This document shows, one piece after another, positions 46,259-56,774 of a stretch of 64,000 nt of DNA. The first letter of the stretch is position 1. Each line of letters opens with the position of its first letter. The DNA lies in assembly GCA_013359125.1 (NCBI GenBank), contig JABWCR010000002.1:1-64000 (forward strand). The letters are read 5' to 3'. A model generated the notes under the pieces. It saw only the letters and a program-made list of their open reading frames with translations. It searched no databases and was not told where the DNA came from. Made by a program: the position numbers and the translations under genes. The DNA is from Armatimonadota bacterium (lineage in GTDB: Bacteria > Armatimonadota > Fimbriimonadia > Fimbriimonadales > GBS-DC).

Positions 46259-46288
46259 ATTTTACCTTTGACGGTAGCAAGTTGTCAA
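46259..46288 (-). promoter_or_regulatory. tRNA-Glu promoter
   Basis: Reverse strand: TTGACA (46283-46288), an 18-nt spacer and TAAAAT (46259-46264), about 10 nt before the tRNA. The -35 overlaps the stop end of the SulP gene. Confidence 0.85.
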
Positions 46289-47943
46289 GTTTCCAGTACC
46301 TCTCGGGCGCGGGCGACGGCGTCTTTCAAGGTTGGTACGATGTTCTGATGCCCTATGTGGCGGTCGAACTCTGCCTGGCGCATCAGCTGCGAAGGCTGCT
46401 CTCGCGCTCCGCATAGGATGAGGGTCCGGCCGGTTACTTTGAGCTTATCGGCAAGCAGTTCCAGCGCATGCAGTCCAGTGGCGTCGATTGCGTTCATGTT
46501 TCGGAGTCGAAGCACAACCACTTTCGGCAGGTTGTGAAGTTCTTTCTCGACAATTTCAAGCTTATCGGTCGCGCCGAAAAGGAACGGTCCATGGATCCGA
46601 TAAACGACCGCGCCGTCAGGGATTTCGTTAGCCTGCAGCGAATGGGCAAAACCAGCCTGGACGTAGTCTTTGGTAACGCGGGTTACCGAAGTGGTGAGCG
46701 TTACCTTTCGGATATAAAGCAGGGCCGCCAGGATCATTCCGGCTTCGACGGCCACGGTCAGGTCTGCAAACACAGTTAGGGCGAAGGTGATGATCCATAC
46801 GGTAATGTCGGCGCGGCTGAGCTTCAGAATCTCTGGGATCTCTCGCCACTCGCCCATGTTATAGGCGACAACAAAGAGAATGGCGGACAAAACGCACAAC
46901 GGCGCGTGCTTCACTAGCGGAGCCGCAAAGACGACGACACAGAGGAGAACAACCGCATGGATCATGCCTGCCATAGGGGTTTTTGCGCCTGAACGAACGT
47001 TTGTCGCCGTACGAGCGATGGCTCCGGTTGCGGGCAATCCGCCAAATAGCGGCGTGGCAAGGTTTGCTAAGCCTTGCGCTGTCAGCTCGACGTTCGGATT
47101 GTGCTTTTCGCCTGTCATTCGATCGGCAACGACGGCAGATAGCAGAGATTCGATGGCGCCCAACATTGCGATGGTGAGCGCGGGCGAAAGGAGCGCAAGG
47201 GCGAGATCGGGCCTTAGCGTTGGCAGTTCAAACTTGGGCAATCCGCTTGGGATTCCGCCAAAACGAGTCTCGATAGTCTCGACAGGCAGGCCGACCCCCC
47301 ATGCAATCGCCGTGCCGGCCACCATGGCGACAATTGCGCCCGGCACAACCTTTGCAAACTTTGCAAGGAGAACGATTCCCGCCAAAGATGAGACGCTCAA
47401 CACTGTAGCAGTTAGCGATAGAGAATCCCAATGTTTTGCATAGTCGGCGACCCGATGGAGGAACTCGCCCGGCACGGAGTCCATTTGCAGGCCGAAGAAG
47501 TCTCGGATCTGTGTGCTTGCGATCAGGACGGCAATGCCGTTGGTAAACCCAATCACAACGGGTCGGGGCACGTATTTGATAGCCGCTCCCATGCCCGTTA
47601 CGCCCAAAGCAACAAGGATGGCGCCTGCCAGGATCGTGCAGGTGAAGAGCCCATCCATGCCGTGCTTTTCTATGATCCCGGAGACGACCACGACGAAGGC
47701 TCCCGTAGGGCCTCCGATCTGCACCGTTGATCCACCGAGCGCTGAGATGATAAAGCCAGCTATGATAGCGCAGTAGATTCCGGACTGGGGAACGGTACCC
47801 GAGGCGATCGCGAACGCCATGGCCAAGGGCAGGGCGACCAATCCGACTGTGATTCCGGCGATGAGGTCCGACGCGAATGCCTTTAAGTTGTAGTTTCGTA
47901 GTCGATAGAAGGAAGCAGGTAGGAAATCGCCCTGGTTGAGCAT
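46285..47943 (-). CDS. SulP-family anion transporter with STAS domain
   Basis: A 552-residue membrane transporter of the SLC26/SulP family, which carries sulfate, bicarbonate or similar anions. About 12-14 helices span residues 20-420. The signature region reads SDLIAGITVGLVALPLAMAFAIASG and GGSTVQIGGPTGAFVV. The last 110 residues form a cytoplasmic STAS domain, beginning near PDGAVVYRIHGPFLFG and containing VLRLRNMNAIDATGLHALE. The substrate is not fixed by sequence. ATG 47943 follows TAGAAT by 8 nt and lacks a Shine-Dalgarno site. Confidence 0.93.
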   Translation of the reverse strand: MLNQGDFLPASFYRLRNYNLKAFASDLIAGITVGLVALPLAMAFAIASGTVPQSGIYCAIIAGFIISALGGSTVQIGGPTGAFVVVVSGIIEKHGMDGLFTCTILAGAILVALGVTGMGAAIKYVPRPVVIGFTNGIAVLIASTQIRDFFGLQMDSVPGEFLHRVADYAKHWDSLSLTATVLSVSSLAGIVLLAKFAKVVPGAIVAMVAGTAIAWGVGLPVETIETRFGGIPSGLPKFELPTLRPDLALALLSPALTIAMLGAIESLLSAVVADRMTGEKHNPNVELTAQGLANLATPLFGGLPATGAIARTATNVRSGAKTPMAGMIHAVVLLCVVVFAAPLVKHAPLCVLSAILFVVAYNMGEWREIPEILKLSRADITVWIITFALTVFADLTVAVEAGMILAALLYIRKVTLTTSVTRVTKDYVQAGFAHSLQANEIPDGAVVYRIHGPFLFGATDKLEIVEKELHNLPKVVVLRLRNMNAIDATGLHALELLADKLKVTGRTLILCGAREQPSQLMRQAEFDRHIGHQNIVPTLKDAVARAREVLET

Positions 47944-47951
47944 AGGATTCT

Positions 47952-47957
47952 ATTCTA
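47952..47957 (-). promoter_or_regulatory. -10 box for the SulP gene
   Basis: TAGAAT, 8 nt before the start codon; a second overlapping TAGAAT (47947-47952) is too close to serve. The transcript would be leaderless or nearly so. Confidence 0.5.
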
Positions 47958-48034
47958 CCCAGGCGGGATTCGGACAATGGCCGGCGAAATAAGGCTGTGC
48001 ATTTGTTCGTCATACCGTGAGAGGTGCGGAGTCT

Positions 48035-49387
48035 ATGAGGCTATTAGGATTCTTGGCGGTCTTGGTCGTTCTGTGCTCGGGATGCAACAACGCGAAGAAG
48101 TTGGGGTTTATTTCCGGCAGCGTTACGGACGTGAACGGCAATCCGTTTGTCGGCGCTCAGGTGCGAGCGCAAGGGGGCGGCACAATAGCGGCGACGACCA
48201 CCCAGACGGGCGCCTATGTTCTGACGGACGTGCCAGAGGGCTTCACCCGGATCATCGCCGAGGCGATAGTGGGCGGCGTGCGGTTCTTTGGTCAGCAAGT
48301 GGCGCAGGTTTTTCAGAACGAGCAGACAAAGAGCGTGAATATCATGATGGCGCCGGAAAATCAGTTGGGCGACATTGAAGGTCGGGTTTTAGCGCCGAAC
48401 GGGTCGCCGATCAGGGGCGCGAGGGTCTTTGTCGGCGGGGCTTTAGCATCAGCAATGGACGTTACAGACAACGACGGACGGTTTTCCATTCGCGATTTGC
48501 CGGCAGGGTTTAGTTACCCAGTGGTGGCCTCGGCGCCCGATTTTGAAAACGACCGGCGCGACGACGTTCTGGTTACCGCCAATCAAGTTTCTACGCTTTC
48601 CTTCTTGCTGAACTTCTCGAGCAATCGCCCCGTATTCATGCCGGAGGGCCTTTTCGCCACCGCCTACACGCTTCCTCAAATTCCAGAAGCAAGGAGCAAC
48701 CGGCACGTTCGCGCCTATGATGCGATCAAAGGCTGGTTAGACCCGGATCGACCCAAGGCAACGCTGAAGGGTCGAGCCGTTGGCGGCCACTTTGTAGAGG
48801 TCGATCTGGGTTGGGACTTTGAGGACAATCGGAGTATGCTGGGTTTTGGGGTATTTCGGGGCACAAACGCCACGGGACCGTTGAACAACGCGATTGCCTT
48901 CTTGCGAGATCCGTTGGCAAGCTACTATGCCGATCTAGACGGAGCGCTTCAGCCGGAGACGTCGTACTTCTACGAGATTGTCGCCTTGAACACGGACTAT
49001 CTAGACGAGCCGACGCCGGACGGCAGCGAATCGCCCCGGAGCGACCGAGTCTCGGCAAGGCCGTTTCTATCGATCGACATTCTGTCGCCGCAACCGAACG
49101 CAATCACGTCTACAACGCCGGTCATCAGCTGGCAGTCGGTACCGCGCGCCGACGCCTATCAGATCATCGTCTACAATCGCTTTCCCGATTACGACGTTGA
49201 TCCCTACTATCCCATCGATCCCGACAGTCCGGGCGAATCGCGGGTGCCGGCGCCACTGACCAGTTTCGTCTATCCGGGCAATCCGCCTTTAATTCCGGGC
49301 CGAACCTACTTCGCCGTAGTGATCGCGCTGACGAACGATGGATCGACCCGTTCGTTCAGTCAGATCGTTCCGTTCGAGGTTCGTTAG
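48035..49387 (+). CDS. Lipoprotein with carboxypeptidase-regulatory-like domains
   Basis: A 450-residue protein. MRLLGFLAVLVVLCSGCNN is a lipoprotein signal, with a slightly atypical lipobox (Cys at -3). Two carboxypeptidase-regulatory-like (CarboxypepD_reg) beta domains lie at about residues 28-110 (GSVTDVNGNPFVGAQVRAQG) and 112-195 (GRVLAPNGSPIRGARVFVGG). The C-terminal half has fibronectin-like strands. ATG 48035 has GAGGTGCGGAG upstream; a GTG 6 codons earlier is less likely. Function unknown, probably binding or adhesion. The next gene begins directly at its stop. Confidence 0.8.
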   Translation: MRLLGFLAVLVVLCSGCNNAKKLGFISGSVTDVNGNPFVGAQVRAQGGGTIAATTTQTGAYVLTDVPEGFTRIIAEAIVGGVRFFGQQVAQVFQNEQTKSVNIMMAPENQLGDIEGRVLAPNGSPIRGARVFVGGALASAMDVTDNDGRFSIRDLPAGFSYPVVASAPDFENDRRDDVLVTANQVSTLSFLLNFSSNRPVFMPEGLFATAYTLPQIPEARSNRHVRAYDAIKGWLDPDRPKATLKGRAVGGHFVEVDLGWDFEDNRSMLGFGVFRGTNATGPLNNAIAFLRDPLASYYADLDGALQPETSYFYEIVALNTDYLDEPTPDGSESPRSDRVSARPFLSIDILSPQPNAITSTTPVISWQSVPRADAYQIIVYNRFPDYDVDPYYPIDPDSPGESRVPAPLTSFVYPGNPPLIPGRTYFAVVIALTNDGSTRSFSQIVPFEVR

Positions 49388-51202
49388 GTGGGGCCGGTCG
49401 ACACAAGCAATAGCCCATTTGCTCGCTTAAGGCCGGGCCCGGCGTTGTCGCTGGGCGCCGGTTCGTTCTGGCAGCCCCGCCGCGAAAAAAACGCAACAGC
49501 GTCTCTTCCCCAACTGTTAGGCGCAATGGAGCATGCAGGCACCGTTGATAATTTCAGGCGCTTGATCGGCGAGTCGGATGCGCCTCGCCGCGGTCCGCGG
49601 TATACCGATTCCGACCTCTTCAAGTGGATGGAAGCGTGCGCGTGGGGCAATCGGGAGTGGCCGATCACCCAGTTTGGGCCAATTGAGGACATCGTTGTGC
49701 GGGCTCAGGGCGCCGACGGTTACCTGAACACCTACTTTGTCGACGAATTGGCCGACAAGCGATTTTCGAACATGATCCACGATCACGAGGTTTACTGCGC
49801 GGGGCATCTGTTTCAAGCCGCGATTGCGGCGCGCAGGTCGATCGGCGAGACGAAGCTCTTTGATGCCGCGATACGGTATGCCGACTACCTGTGCGAGGAG
49901 TTTGGCCCCGGCAAGCGCGAGGAAGCGGACGGTCATCCCGAAGCCGAGATGGCCTTGATCGAACTGTATCGCGAGACGGGCGAGGAGAAGTACCTGAAGT
50001 TGGCCAAGTTCTATCTGGATCAGGTCGATTGGCGCGGCGCGAGCGAGCTAGAAGGCCATGCGGTGCGGGCGCTCTACTTCTGTTGCGGGCTGGCCGACTG
50101 CGCGATGGAAACGGGCGATTCCGAGGCGATGGGGGCCCTGCAGCGGTATTGGCAGTCGCTGATGGAGACGCGGCTCTATGTTACGGGCGGCGCAGGCGGG
50201 CGACATGTCGGCGAATCGTTTGGCCGACCCTACGAACTTCCGAACGAACGCGCCTATGCGGAAACGTGCGCAGCGATCGCGGTGGCGATGTGGGCGCATC
50301 GGATGTTGCTGTTGACCGGCGACGGCCAATATGGCGATGCGATGGAACTGGCGCTGTACAACGGCTTCTTGGCGGGGGTCTCTTTGTCGGGCACGGAGTA
50401 TTTCTATGTCAATCCGCTACGGTCGAACGGCAAAGCCGAAGGCGACCCTTGGTATCCCTGGGCCAGAAAGGGACCGCCTAAACGCATTGGCTATTACGAG
50501 TGCGCCTGTTGTCCGCCAAATATCCAAAGGACCTTCGCGTCGTTGCCGCACTGGTTTGTCAGCCGGACGACGAACGGCGTCTGGGCGCACTTGTTCGATA
50601 ACGGCGTCATCGAATTGGGGGATGGGGGTCGCATTGTATCCGAAACGGACTACCCTTGGAACGGCGAAGTCTTATATCGATTTGAGACCGATAACCCGTT
50701 TGAGTTTCGGGTGCGACAGCCGGAATGGTCGGACGCCCGTTATTGGCTAAATGGGGAAGAATGCCCATGCGATGTTGAGAAAGGCTATGCGAAGATGGCC
50801 AGACATTGGCGCAAAGGCGACGAGTTGAAAATCGATTTAGGCTTGAGGGCGGAATGGGTCGAGTGCAATCCGCGGGTTGCCGAGAACAGGGGAAGCGTCG
50901 CACTAAAGCGAGGGCCATTGGTCTATTGTCTGGAGGCGGCGGACAACGAGAACGTGCTGGATGCAGTCGTCCGCGCAGGCGCGGAAACAAGGCTCGAACG
51001 GTTGGAAAATTTGGACGGCGTGCAATCTTTTCGGTTTAGCGGATTTGTGGACGATGCTGAGTGGCCGACTCTTTATCGTCGCGAAGGAAGCGCCCGTTTG
51101 AAGCCGATGGAGTTTGTTGCGGTACCCTACTATGCATGGAACAATCGCGGAGCAGGCGCAATGACGGTTTGGATGAGGCGGGTCGATGAGCGCAAGGGTT
51201 AG
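49388..51202 (+). CDS. GH127 beta-L-arabinofuranosidase-like glycoside hydrolase
   Basis: A 604-residue protein of the GH127 (DUF1680) family. Against the characterised HypBA1 enzyme the key residues line up: E276 (GESFG, acid/base), the zinc ligands E292 and C294 (AETCA), and the Cys pair C374/C375 in CACCPPN, with C374 the likely nucleophile. The six-hairpin fold is supported by GHPEAEMALIELYRETGEEKY and GYYE. No signal peptide, so it probably cuts imported arabinosides inside the cell. GTG 49388 starts right after the lipoprotein stop, and its end overlaps ppa by 17 bp. Confidence 0.88.
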   Translation: MGPVDTSNSPFARLRPGPALSLGAGSFWQPRREKNATASLPQLLGAMEHAGTVDNFRRLIGESDAPRRGPRYTDSDLFKWMEACAWGNREWPITQFGPIEDIVVRAQGADGYLNTYFVDELADKRFSNMIHDHEVYCAGHLFQAAIAARRSIGETKLFDAAIRYADYLCEEFGPGKREEADGHPEAEMALIELYRETGEEKYLKLAKFYLDQVDWRGASELEGHAVRALYFCCGLADCAMETGDSEAMGALQRYWQSLMETRLYVTGGAGGRHVGESFGRPYELPNERAYAETCAAIAVAMWAHRMLLLTGDGQYGDAMELALYNGFLAGVSLSGTEYFYVNPLRSNGKAEGDPWYPWARKGPPKRIGYYECACCPPNIQRTFASLPHWFVSRTTNGVWAHLFDNGVIELGDGGRIVSETDYPWNGEVLYRFETDNPFEFRVRQPEWSDARYWLNGEECPCDVEKGYAKMARHWRKGDELKIDLGLRAEWVECNPRVAENRGSVALKRGPLVYCLEAADNENVLDAVVRAGAETRLERLENLDGVQSFRFSGFVDDAEWPTLYRREGSARLKPMEFVAVPYYAWNNRGAGAMTVWMRRVDERKG

Positions 51203-51695
51203 CATCGGCGCTCGCGCGCCGGAGATTGTAAACGCGATCATCGAGATACCCAAGGGATCGACGAACAAGTACGAGATCGATCCTGAGACAGGGCTGGTAA
51301 AGTTGGATCGGGTTCTGTATTCGCCGTTGTTCTATCCATGCGATTATGGGTTTGTGCCTCAGACGCACTATTTGGACGGAGACCCAATCGATGTACTGGT
51401 GCTGATTACGCATCCGACCGTGCCTGGATGTGTGGTGGAATCGAAACCGATTGCCGTTCTGGAGATGAGGGACGACAAAGGGCCGGACGAGAAGATCTTG
51501 TGCGTGGCGACCAAAGACCCACGATTTTCGGATTGGAACAGCCTGGCTGACTTGCACGAACACACTCAGCGAGAGATTTTCCACTTTTTTGAGGTGTACA
51601 AGAACTTGGAAGAAAAGTCGGTCGAGGTCGTGGGTTGGTCGGACGTAGACCTCGCCCGCGACCTGATTCAGCGGTATCGGACCGATTTGAGTTGA
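51186..51695 (+). CDS. ppa: Inorganic pyrophosphatase (family I)
   Basis: A 169-residue soluble enzyme that splits pyrophosphate and so drives biosynthesis. YPCDYGFVPQT and DGDPIDVLVL (residues 51-73) carry the metal-binding acids D64, D66 and D69, and EMRDDKGPDEKIL supplies further Asp ligands. Size and spacing match E. coli Ppa. It starts inside the end of the GH127 gene, which ties its translation to that gene; this pairing is not a known functional link. Confidence 0.95.
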   Translation: MSARVSIGARAPEIVNAIIEIPKGSTNKYEIDPETGLVKLDRVLYSPLFYPCDYGFVPQTHYLDGDPIDVLVLITHPTVPGCVVESKPIAVLEMRDDKGPDEKILCVATKDPRFSDWNSLADLHEHTQREIFHFFEVYKNLEEKSVEVVGWSDVDLARDLIQRYRTDLS

Positions 51696-51748
51696 GCCGC
51701 GTTTCCCGCTTCATCACCAGCCCGCTCTGCAGCAATTTGGGTTATCAT

Positions 51749-52891
51749 ATGAGCGCTATGAAGGCGATTTGGCTTGCGGTACTGTGCGCGGCATGCGCGC
51801 TCGGCTGGTCCCAGTGCAATCCATCTGTGGTTTGGACGCAAGCACAGGGCGGGTTGGTTACGTCGGTGGCGCACTCGCCCGACGGTCAGTGGGTCGCTTC
51901 GGGCTCGCTCGGCTGGCGGTTAACCATTTGGCGAGCGAGCGACGGAGCGCTTTTGCGGTCGATGCTCGCGCCCAACGGCATCTATGCGGTCGCGATTTCG
52001 CCGGACGGGGCATTGGTGGCGGCCGGCAGCAACAACAACGTCGATAGCGTCTATCAAATCACAATCTGGAATCCTGCGACCGGCGCTCTCGTGCGAACGA
52101 TCGAGGAGACGCACAACATAACCGCTCTAGCGTTTTCGCCCGATGGGCAGTTTTTGGCATCCTCGACGGGCGGTTTTGTAGGACGCGAGATCAAGATCTA
52201 TCGAGCAATCGACGGCGCGCTGTTGAGGACGATAGAAGGGCACAACGGACCCATCTCCAAGATGGTCTACAGTCCTGACGGTCAGCACGTGATTTCTGGC
52301 TCCATCGATCAGACGGTACGGATTTGGCGAGTTTCAGACGGCGCCCCGGTTCGGACCATCTCGGACAACGACTATGTCGAGACAGTGGCCGTGTCCAGAG
52401 ACGGCCAGTACGTCGCCGCTGGCGGCTACTTTGATAATCGAGTGAAAGTTTGGCGAATTTCGACAGGCGAACTGGTGCATACGTTTATCGGACACGGGAA
52501 TCCGATCCACTCGATTGCTTTTGCGCCAGACGGGTTCTCCCTATCGTCCAGCAGCAGCGATTTGTCGATCAAGATTTGGAGCATGATTACGGGCCAACTT
52601 CTCCGAACGCTGGAGTGCGGTTCGGGCAGGCGCATCTGGTCGGTCGCTTACTCGCCATCGGGCAACGCCATCATACATGGTCTGGAGCAGAATGTCCGAA
52701 AGAGCCTGAATCCCTACTGGGCGCCGGGCGACTTAAACGGCGACCGGTGCGTAGACGACATCGATTTGGCTCTCATGCTGGAGCTTTTTGGAGCATTGTG
52801 CCTGGGCTGTCCGGCCGATGTTGATGGTAACGGCCTGGTAGACGACGGCGACTTGGCGACGCTACTGACGAACTTCGGCTTAGGCTGCTAG
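51749..52891 (+). CDS. Secreted WD40 single propeller with dockerin-like tail
   Basis: A 380-residue protein (378 if it starts at the ATG at 51758, 9 bases later). MKAIWLAVLCAACALGWSQC is the signal peptide. Seven WD40 repeats (for example ITALAFSPDGQFLASS, and HNGPISKMVYSPDGQHVISGS) make one propeller over residues about 25-320. The last 55 residues are a dockerin-like pair (DLNGDRCVDDIDLALML and DVDGNGLVDDGDLATLL). TATCAT (51743-51748) lies just ahead of the first ATG. It is a small relative of the 687-residue WD40 protein at 33120. Its 3' end overlaps atpC by 4 bp. Confidence 0.85.
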   Translation: MSAMKAIWLAVLCAACALGWSQCNPSVVWTQAQGGLVTSVAHSPDGQWVASGSLGWRLTIWRASDGALLRSMLAPNGIYAVAISPDGALVAAGSNNNVDSVYQITIWNPATGALVRTIEETHNITALAFSPDGQFLASSTGGFVGREIKIYRAIDGALLRTIEGHNGPISKMVYSPDGQHVISGSIDQTVRIWRVSDGAPVRTISDNDYVETVAVSRDGQYVAAGGYFDNRVKVWRISTGELVHTFIGHGNPIHSIAFAPDGFSLSSSSSDLSIKIWSMITGQLLRTLECGSGRRIWSVAYSPSGNAIIHGLEQNVRKSLNPYWAPGDLNGDRCVDDIDLALMLELFGALCLGCPADVDGNGLVDDGDLATLLTNFGLGC

Positions 52892-53297
52892 TGTTCGCTC
52901 TTCTCGATCGCTTTGATCCTGGCGCGGGCGCGCTCTAGGCTCAATCGAAGTTCGGCGCGCTCCTCTTCGTTGGGCGCTTTATCGAGCATCTCTTGAACCC
53001 GTTGCATGGCTGTACGGGCACGGTCCAAGTCGAGCTCAGCGCCTAATTCCGCCGTATCGGCCAATACTACGACGCGGTCCGGCAACACTTCTGCAAAGCC
53101 GCCAGAGATCGAGAGGACGCCTTCCTTTTGATCGGCAGTGCGGTATTCGATAGTGCCGATGGCCAACTCGGTAACCATCGGCACATGGCCGCCGTAGACG
53201 CCGTACGAGCCAACCGCCCCAGGCAGCGTTACCGAAATCGCGCGCGTCTCCAGTACCGTGCGCTCGGCGCTAACGACTGAGAACAGAAACTCTCTCA

Positions 53298-53298
<1 letters not shown>
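52888..53298 (-). CDS. atpC: ATP synthase F1 epsilon subunit
   Basis: A 136-residue epsilon subunit, the rotor part that regulates ATP hydrolysis. REFLFSVVSAERTVLETRAISVTLPGAVGSYGVYGGHVPMVTEL is in the style of the N-terminal beta sandwich, and the C-terminal helices (DRARTAMQRVQEML, EERAELRLSLERARARIK) are intact. ATG 53298 overlaps the atpD stop. No other F-type ATP synthase genes are beyond this pair. Confidence 0.94.
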
Positions 53299-54749
<1,451 letters not shown>

Positions 54750-55676
54750 TTACCCCATGACTTGCCGGTTCGTCTCGCTCAGCGCCTGGCTAGACTTGGC
54801 CAAAAGCGAACGTTCGTTATCGTCCACGCTCGGTTCGTGAATGGCGACGACGCCTTTGCGTCCGACGGTGGTCGGTAAGGAAAGGCAGACGTCGCGAATG
54901 CCAAGAGCGCCATTCTGCAGCGCAGAGACAGGCAGGATTGCTTGCGAATCGCTCTCGATCGCTCTGACGACCTGTTGGATGGAGATCCCGACCGCATAGC
55001 CCGCGCCGCCTTTCAATCGGATGACCTCGGCGCCGCCCTTCTTAGTGTAGTCGAAGATCGCGTTCAGGTCGTCCATCGATGCGCCCTGAAAACTCTTGAT
55101 GCTGGCGCCCCCGATGGTGGCGCTGCTCCAGATGGGCACCATGCTGTCGCCGTGCTCGCCCAATATTAGCGCCTCCACATCGGTCGCGCCAACGGCGAAC
55201 TTCTCCGCCAAGAGGGACCGAAATCGGCAGGTGTCGAGCACAGTGCCCAGCCCGATGACGCGCTGAGAGGGCAAGCCCGACTCTTTGACTGCCAGATAGG
55301 TCAGCACGTCCACTGGATTGGAGACGACCAGAATAACGCAGTCGTCGGCCAAGCGGACCGGTTTAAGACTCGCGAGCACGCTTCGAAACAGATCGACGTT
55401 GCGGTTGATCAGTTCTAATCGGCTCTCGTCGGGTTTGCGTCTAAGACCAGCGGTAATCACGACGCACTCGGCGCCCTCCAAGTCCGCGTAGTCGCCCGAG
55501 CGGATGCGTTGCGACGAGGACATGGCCGAACCATGCCTCAAATCCAACGCTTCTCCGTCCGCCGCCTCTCGGTTGGCATCGAGCAGTACGATCTCGCTGC
55601 CGGTGCCCGTGGTCTGCAAGGCGTATGCGGCGTTCGATCCAACTCGGCCGCCCCCGCCTATAATGCCTATCTTCAT
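54750..55676 (-). CDS. mdh: Malate dehydrogenase, LDH-like family
   Basis: A 308-residue NAD-dependent 2-hydroxyacid dehydrogenase of the tetrameric LDH/MDH family. GIIGGGGRVG binds NAD, D33 selects NAD over NADP, and LGEHGDS holds the catalytic His. The specificity residue (Q102 in lactate dehydrogenases, R in malate dehydrogenases) is R80 in AGLRRKPDESR. This favours oxaloacetate/malate, although ESRLEL is LDH-like. Position after icd also favours malate. AAGGAGGAG precedes the ATG, 18 bp after the icd stop. Confidence 0.82.
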   Translation of the reverse strand: MKIGIIGGGGRVGSNAAYALQTTGTGSEIVLLDANREAADGEALDLRHGSAMSSSQRIRSGDYADLEGAECVVITAGLRRKPDESRLELINRNVDLFRSVLASLKPVRLADDCVILVVSNPVDVLTYLAVKESGLPSQRVIGLGTVLDTCRFRSLLAEKFAVGATDVEALILGEHGDSMVPIWSSATIGGASIKSFQGASMDDLNAIFDYTKKGGAEVIRLKGGAGYAVGISIQQVVRAIESDSQAILPVSALQNGALGIRDVCLSLPTTVGRKGVVAIHEPSVDDNERSLLAKSSQALSETNRQVMG

Positions 55677-55694
55677 TGATCTCCTCCTTGATTT

Positions 55695-56708
55695 CTAAGC
55701 AACGACTCGCATTTCATGGATAATCGCGTCGGTCAGTTCGGTCGTGGTCGCCTTGCCGCCAAGATCGCCTGTCAGTGTTTCGCCTCTCTCCAAAACGCTC
55801 AAGACCGCACGCTCAATTCTGTCAGCGGCCTCGATCTCGCCCATGTCCACCAGCATCATCGCGCCGCTCAGGATCAGCGCGATCGGGTTGGCCAAATTGC
55901 GACCCGCAATGTCGGGCGCCGAGCCATGGACAGCCTCGTAGAGATGAACATTCTCCCCCACGTTTACGCTCGGAGCCAATCCCAGCCCGCCCACCAAACC
56001 AGCGCACAGGTCGGAGAGAATATCGCCATACAGGTTTGGCATCACCATCACGTCGAACTGGTGGGGTTTCGTAACCAGCTGCATACAGGCGTTATCAACG
56101 ATAATCTCCGAGTACTCAAAGTTCGGAAAGTCTCGGGCGACCTTTTGGCAACACTCCAAAAAGAGACCGTCCGACTTCTTCATGATGTTAGCCTTGTGCA
56201 CCGCAGTCACTTTCTTCCGATTGTGCCGCTGAGCAAACTCGAACGCATACCGAGCAATCCGAAGGCTGGCGGTTTCGGTGATAATCTTAAGGCTCTCGAC
56301 AACGCCCGGCACGACCACGTGCTCAAGCCCCGAATAAAGGTCCTCGCTGTTCTCGCGCACCACCACAATATCGACGTTCTTGAACGGCGTCGAGATGCCG
56401 GGAGAACTCTTTGCGGGACGGACATTGGCGTACAAGTTCAGCGTCTTGCGCATCAAGACGTTGACGCTGGCATAGCCTGCGCCGATGGGCGTGGTGATAG
56501 GACCTTTGATCGCCCAGCGATTGCGAACGATCGACTGAAAAACCTCGTTTGGCACTGGTGTGCCGTATTTGTTGAAGACTTCAGTGCCTGCTTCGTACGT
56601 CTCCCACTGGATCGGAACAGCTGTCGCCTCGATCACTTTGACGGTGGCTGCGGCGACTTCGGGGCCGATGCCGTCTCCGGGGATCAGGGTAACGGTGCGA
56701 TTGGACAT
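55695..56708 (-). CDS. icd: NAD-dependent isocitrate dehydrogenase
   Basis: A 337-residue member of the isocitrate/isopropylmalate dehydrogenase family. The isocitrate-specific motif is VRENSEDLYSGLEH (residues 118-130), with Ser at the phosphate-binding position, in place of the RELTGG-type loop of isopropylmalate dehydrogenases. ASVNVLMRKTLNLYANVRP provides the substrate arginines, and HGSAPDIAGRNLANP is the NAD-type cofactor loop (no NADP-binding Lys-Tyr pair). It heads the icd-mdh-atpD-atpC run. A weak TAAACT lies 11 nt before the ATG. Confidence 0.87.
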   Translation of the reverse strand: MSNRTVTLIPGDGIGPEVAAATVKVIEATAVPIQWETYEAGTEVFNKYGTPVPNEVFQSIVRNRWAIKGPITTPIGAGYASVNVLMRKTLNLYANVRPAKSSPGISTPFKNVDIVVVRENSEDLYSGLEHVVVPGVVESLKIITETASLRIARYAFEFAQRHNRKKVTAVHKANIMKKSDGLFLECCQKVARDFPNFEYSEIIVDNACMQLVTKPHQFDVMVMPNLYGDILSDLCAGLVGGLGLAPSVNVGENVHLYEAVHGSAPDIAGRNLANPIALILSGAMMLVDMGEIEAADRIERAVLSVLERGETLTGDLGGKATTTELTDAIIHEMRVVA

Positions 56709-56774
56709 TGGTCGGCGTAAGTTTACCCGAGCGGTTCGATAGGAGGCCGAGCAGAATCTGCGAAGTTAGAGAGC

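Noticed and set aside
1758-52891. A cellulosome
   Set aside because: Dockerin-like modules are present, but no cohesin or scaffoldin and few polysaccharidases are in the window.
54750-55676. Lactate dehydrogenase
   Set aside because: The key substrate-specificity residue is Arg (R80) rather than Gln, and the gene follows icd; malate is favoured, with some doubt.
55695-56708. 3-isopropylmalate dehydrogenase (leuB)
   Set aside because: The RENSEDLYSGLEH motif is of the isocitrate type, the leucine-type RELTGG loop is absent, and no leu genes are adjacent.
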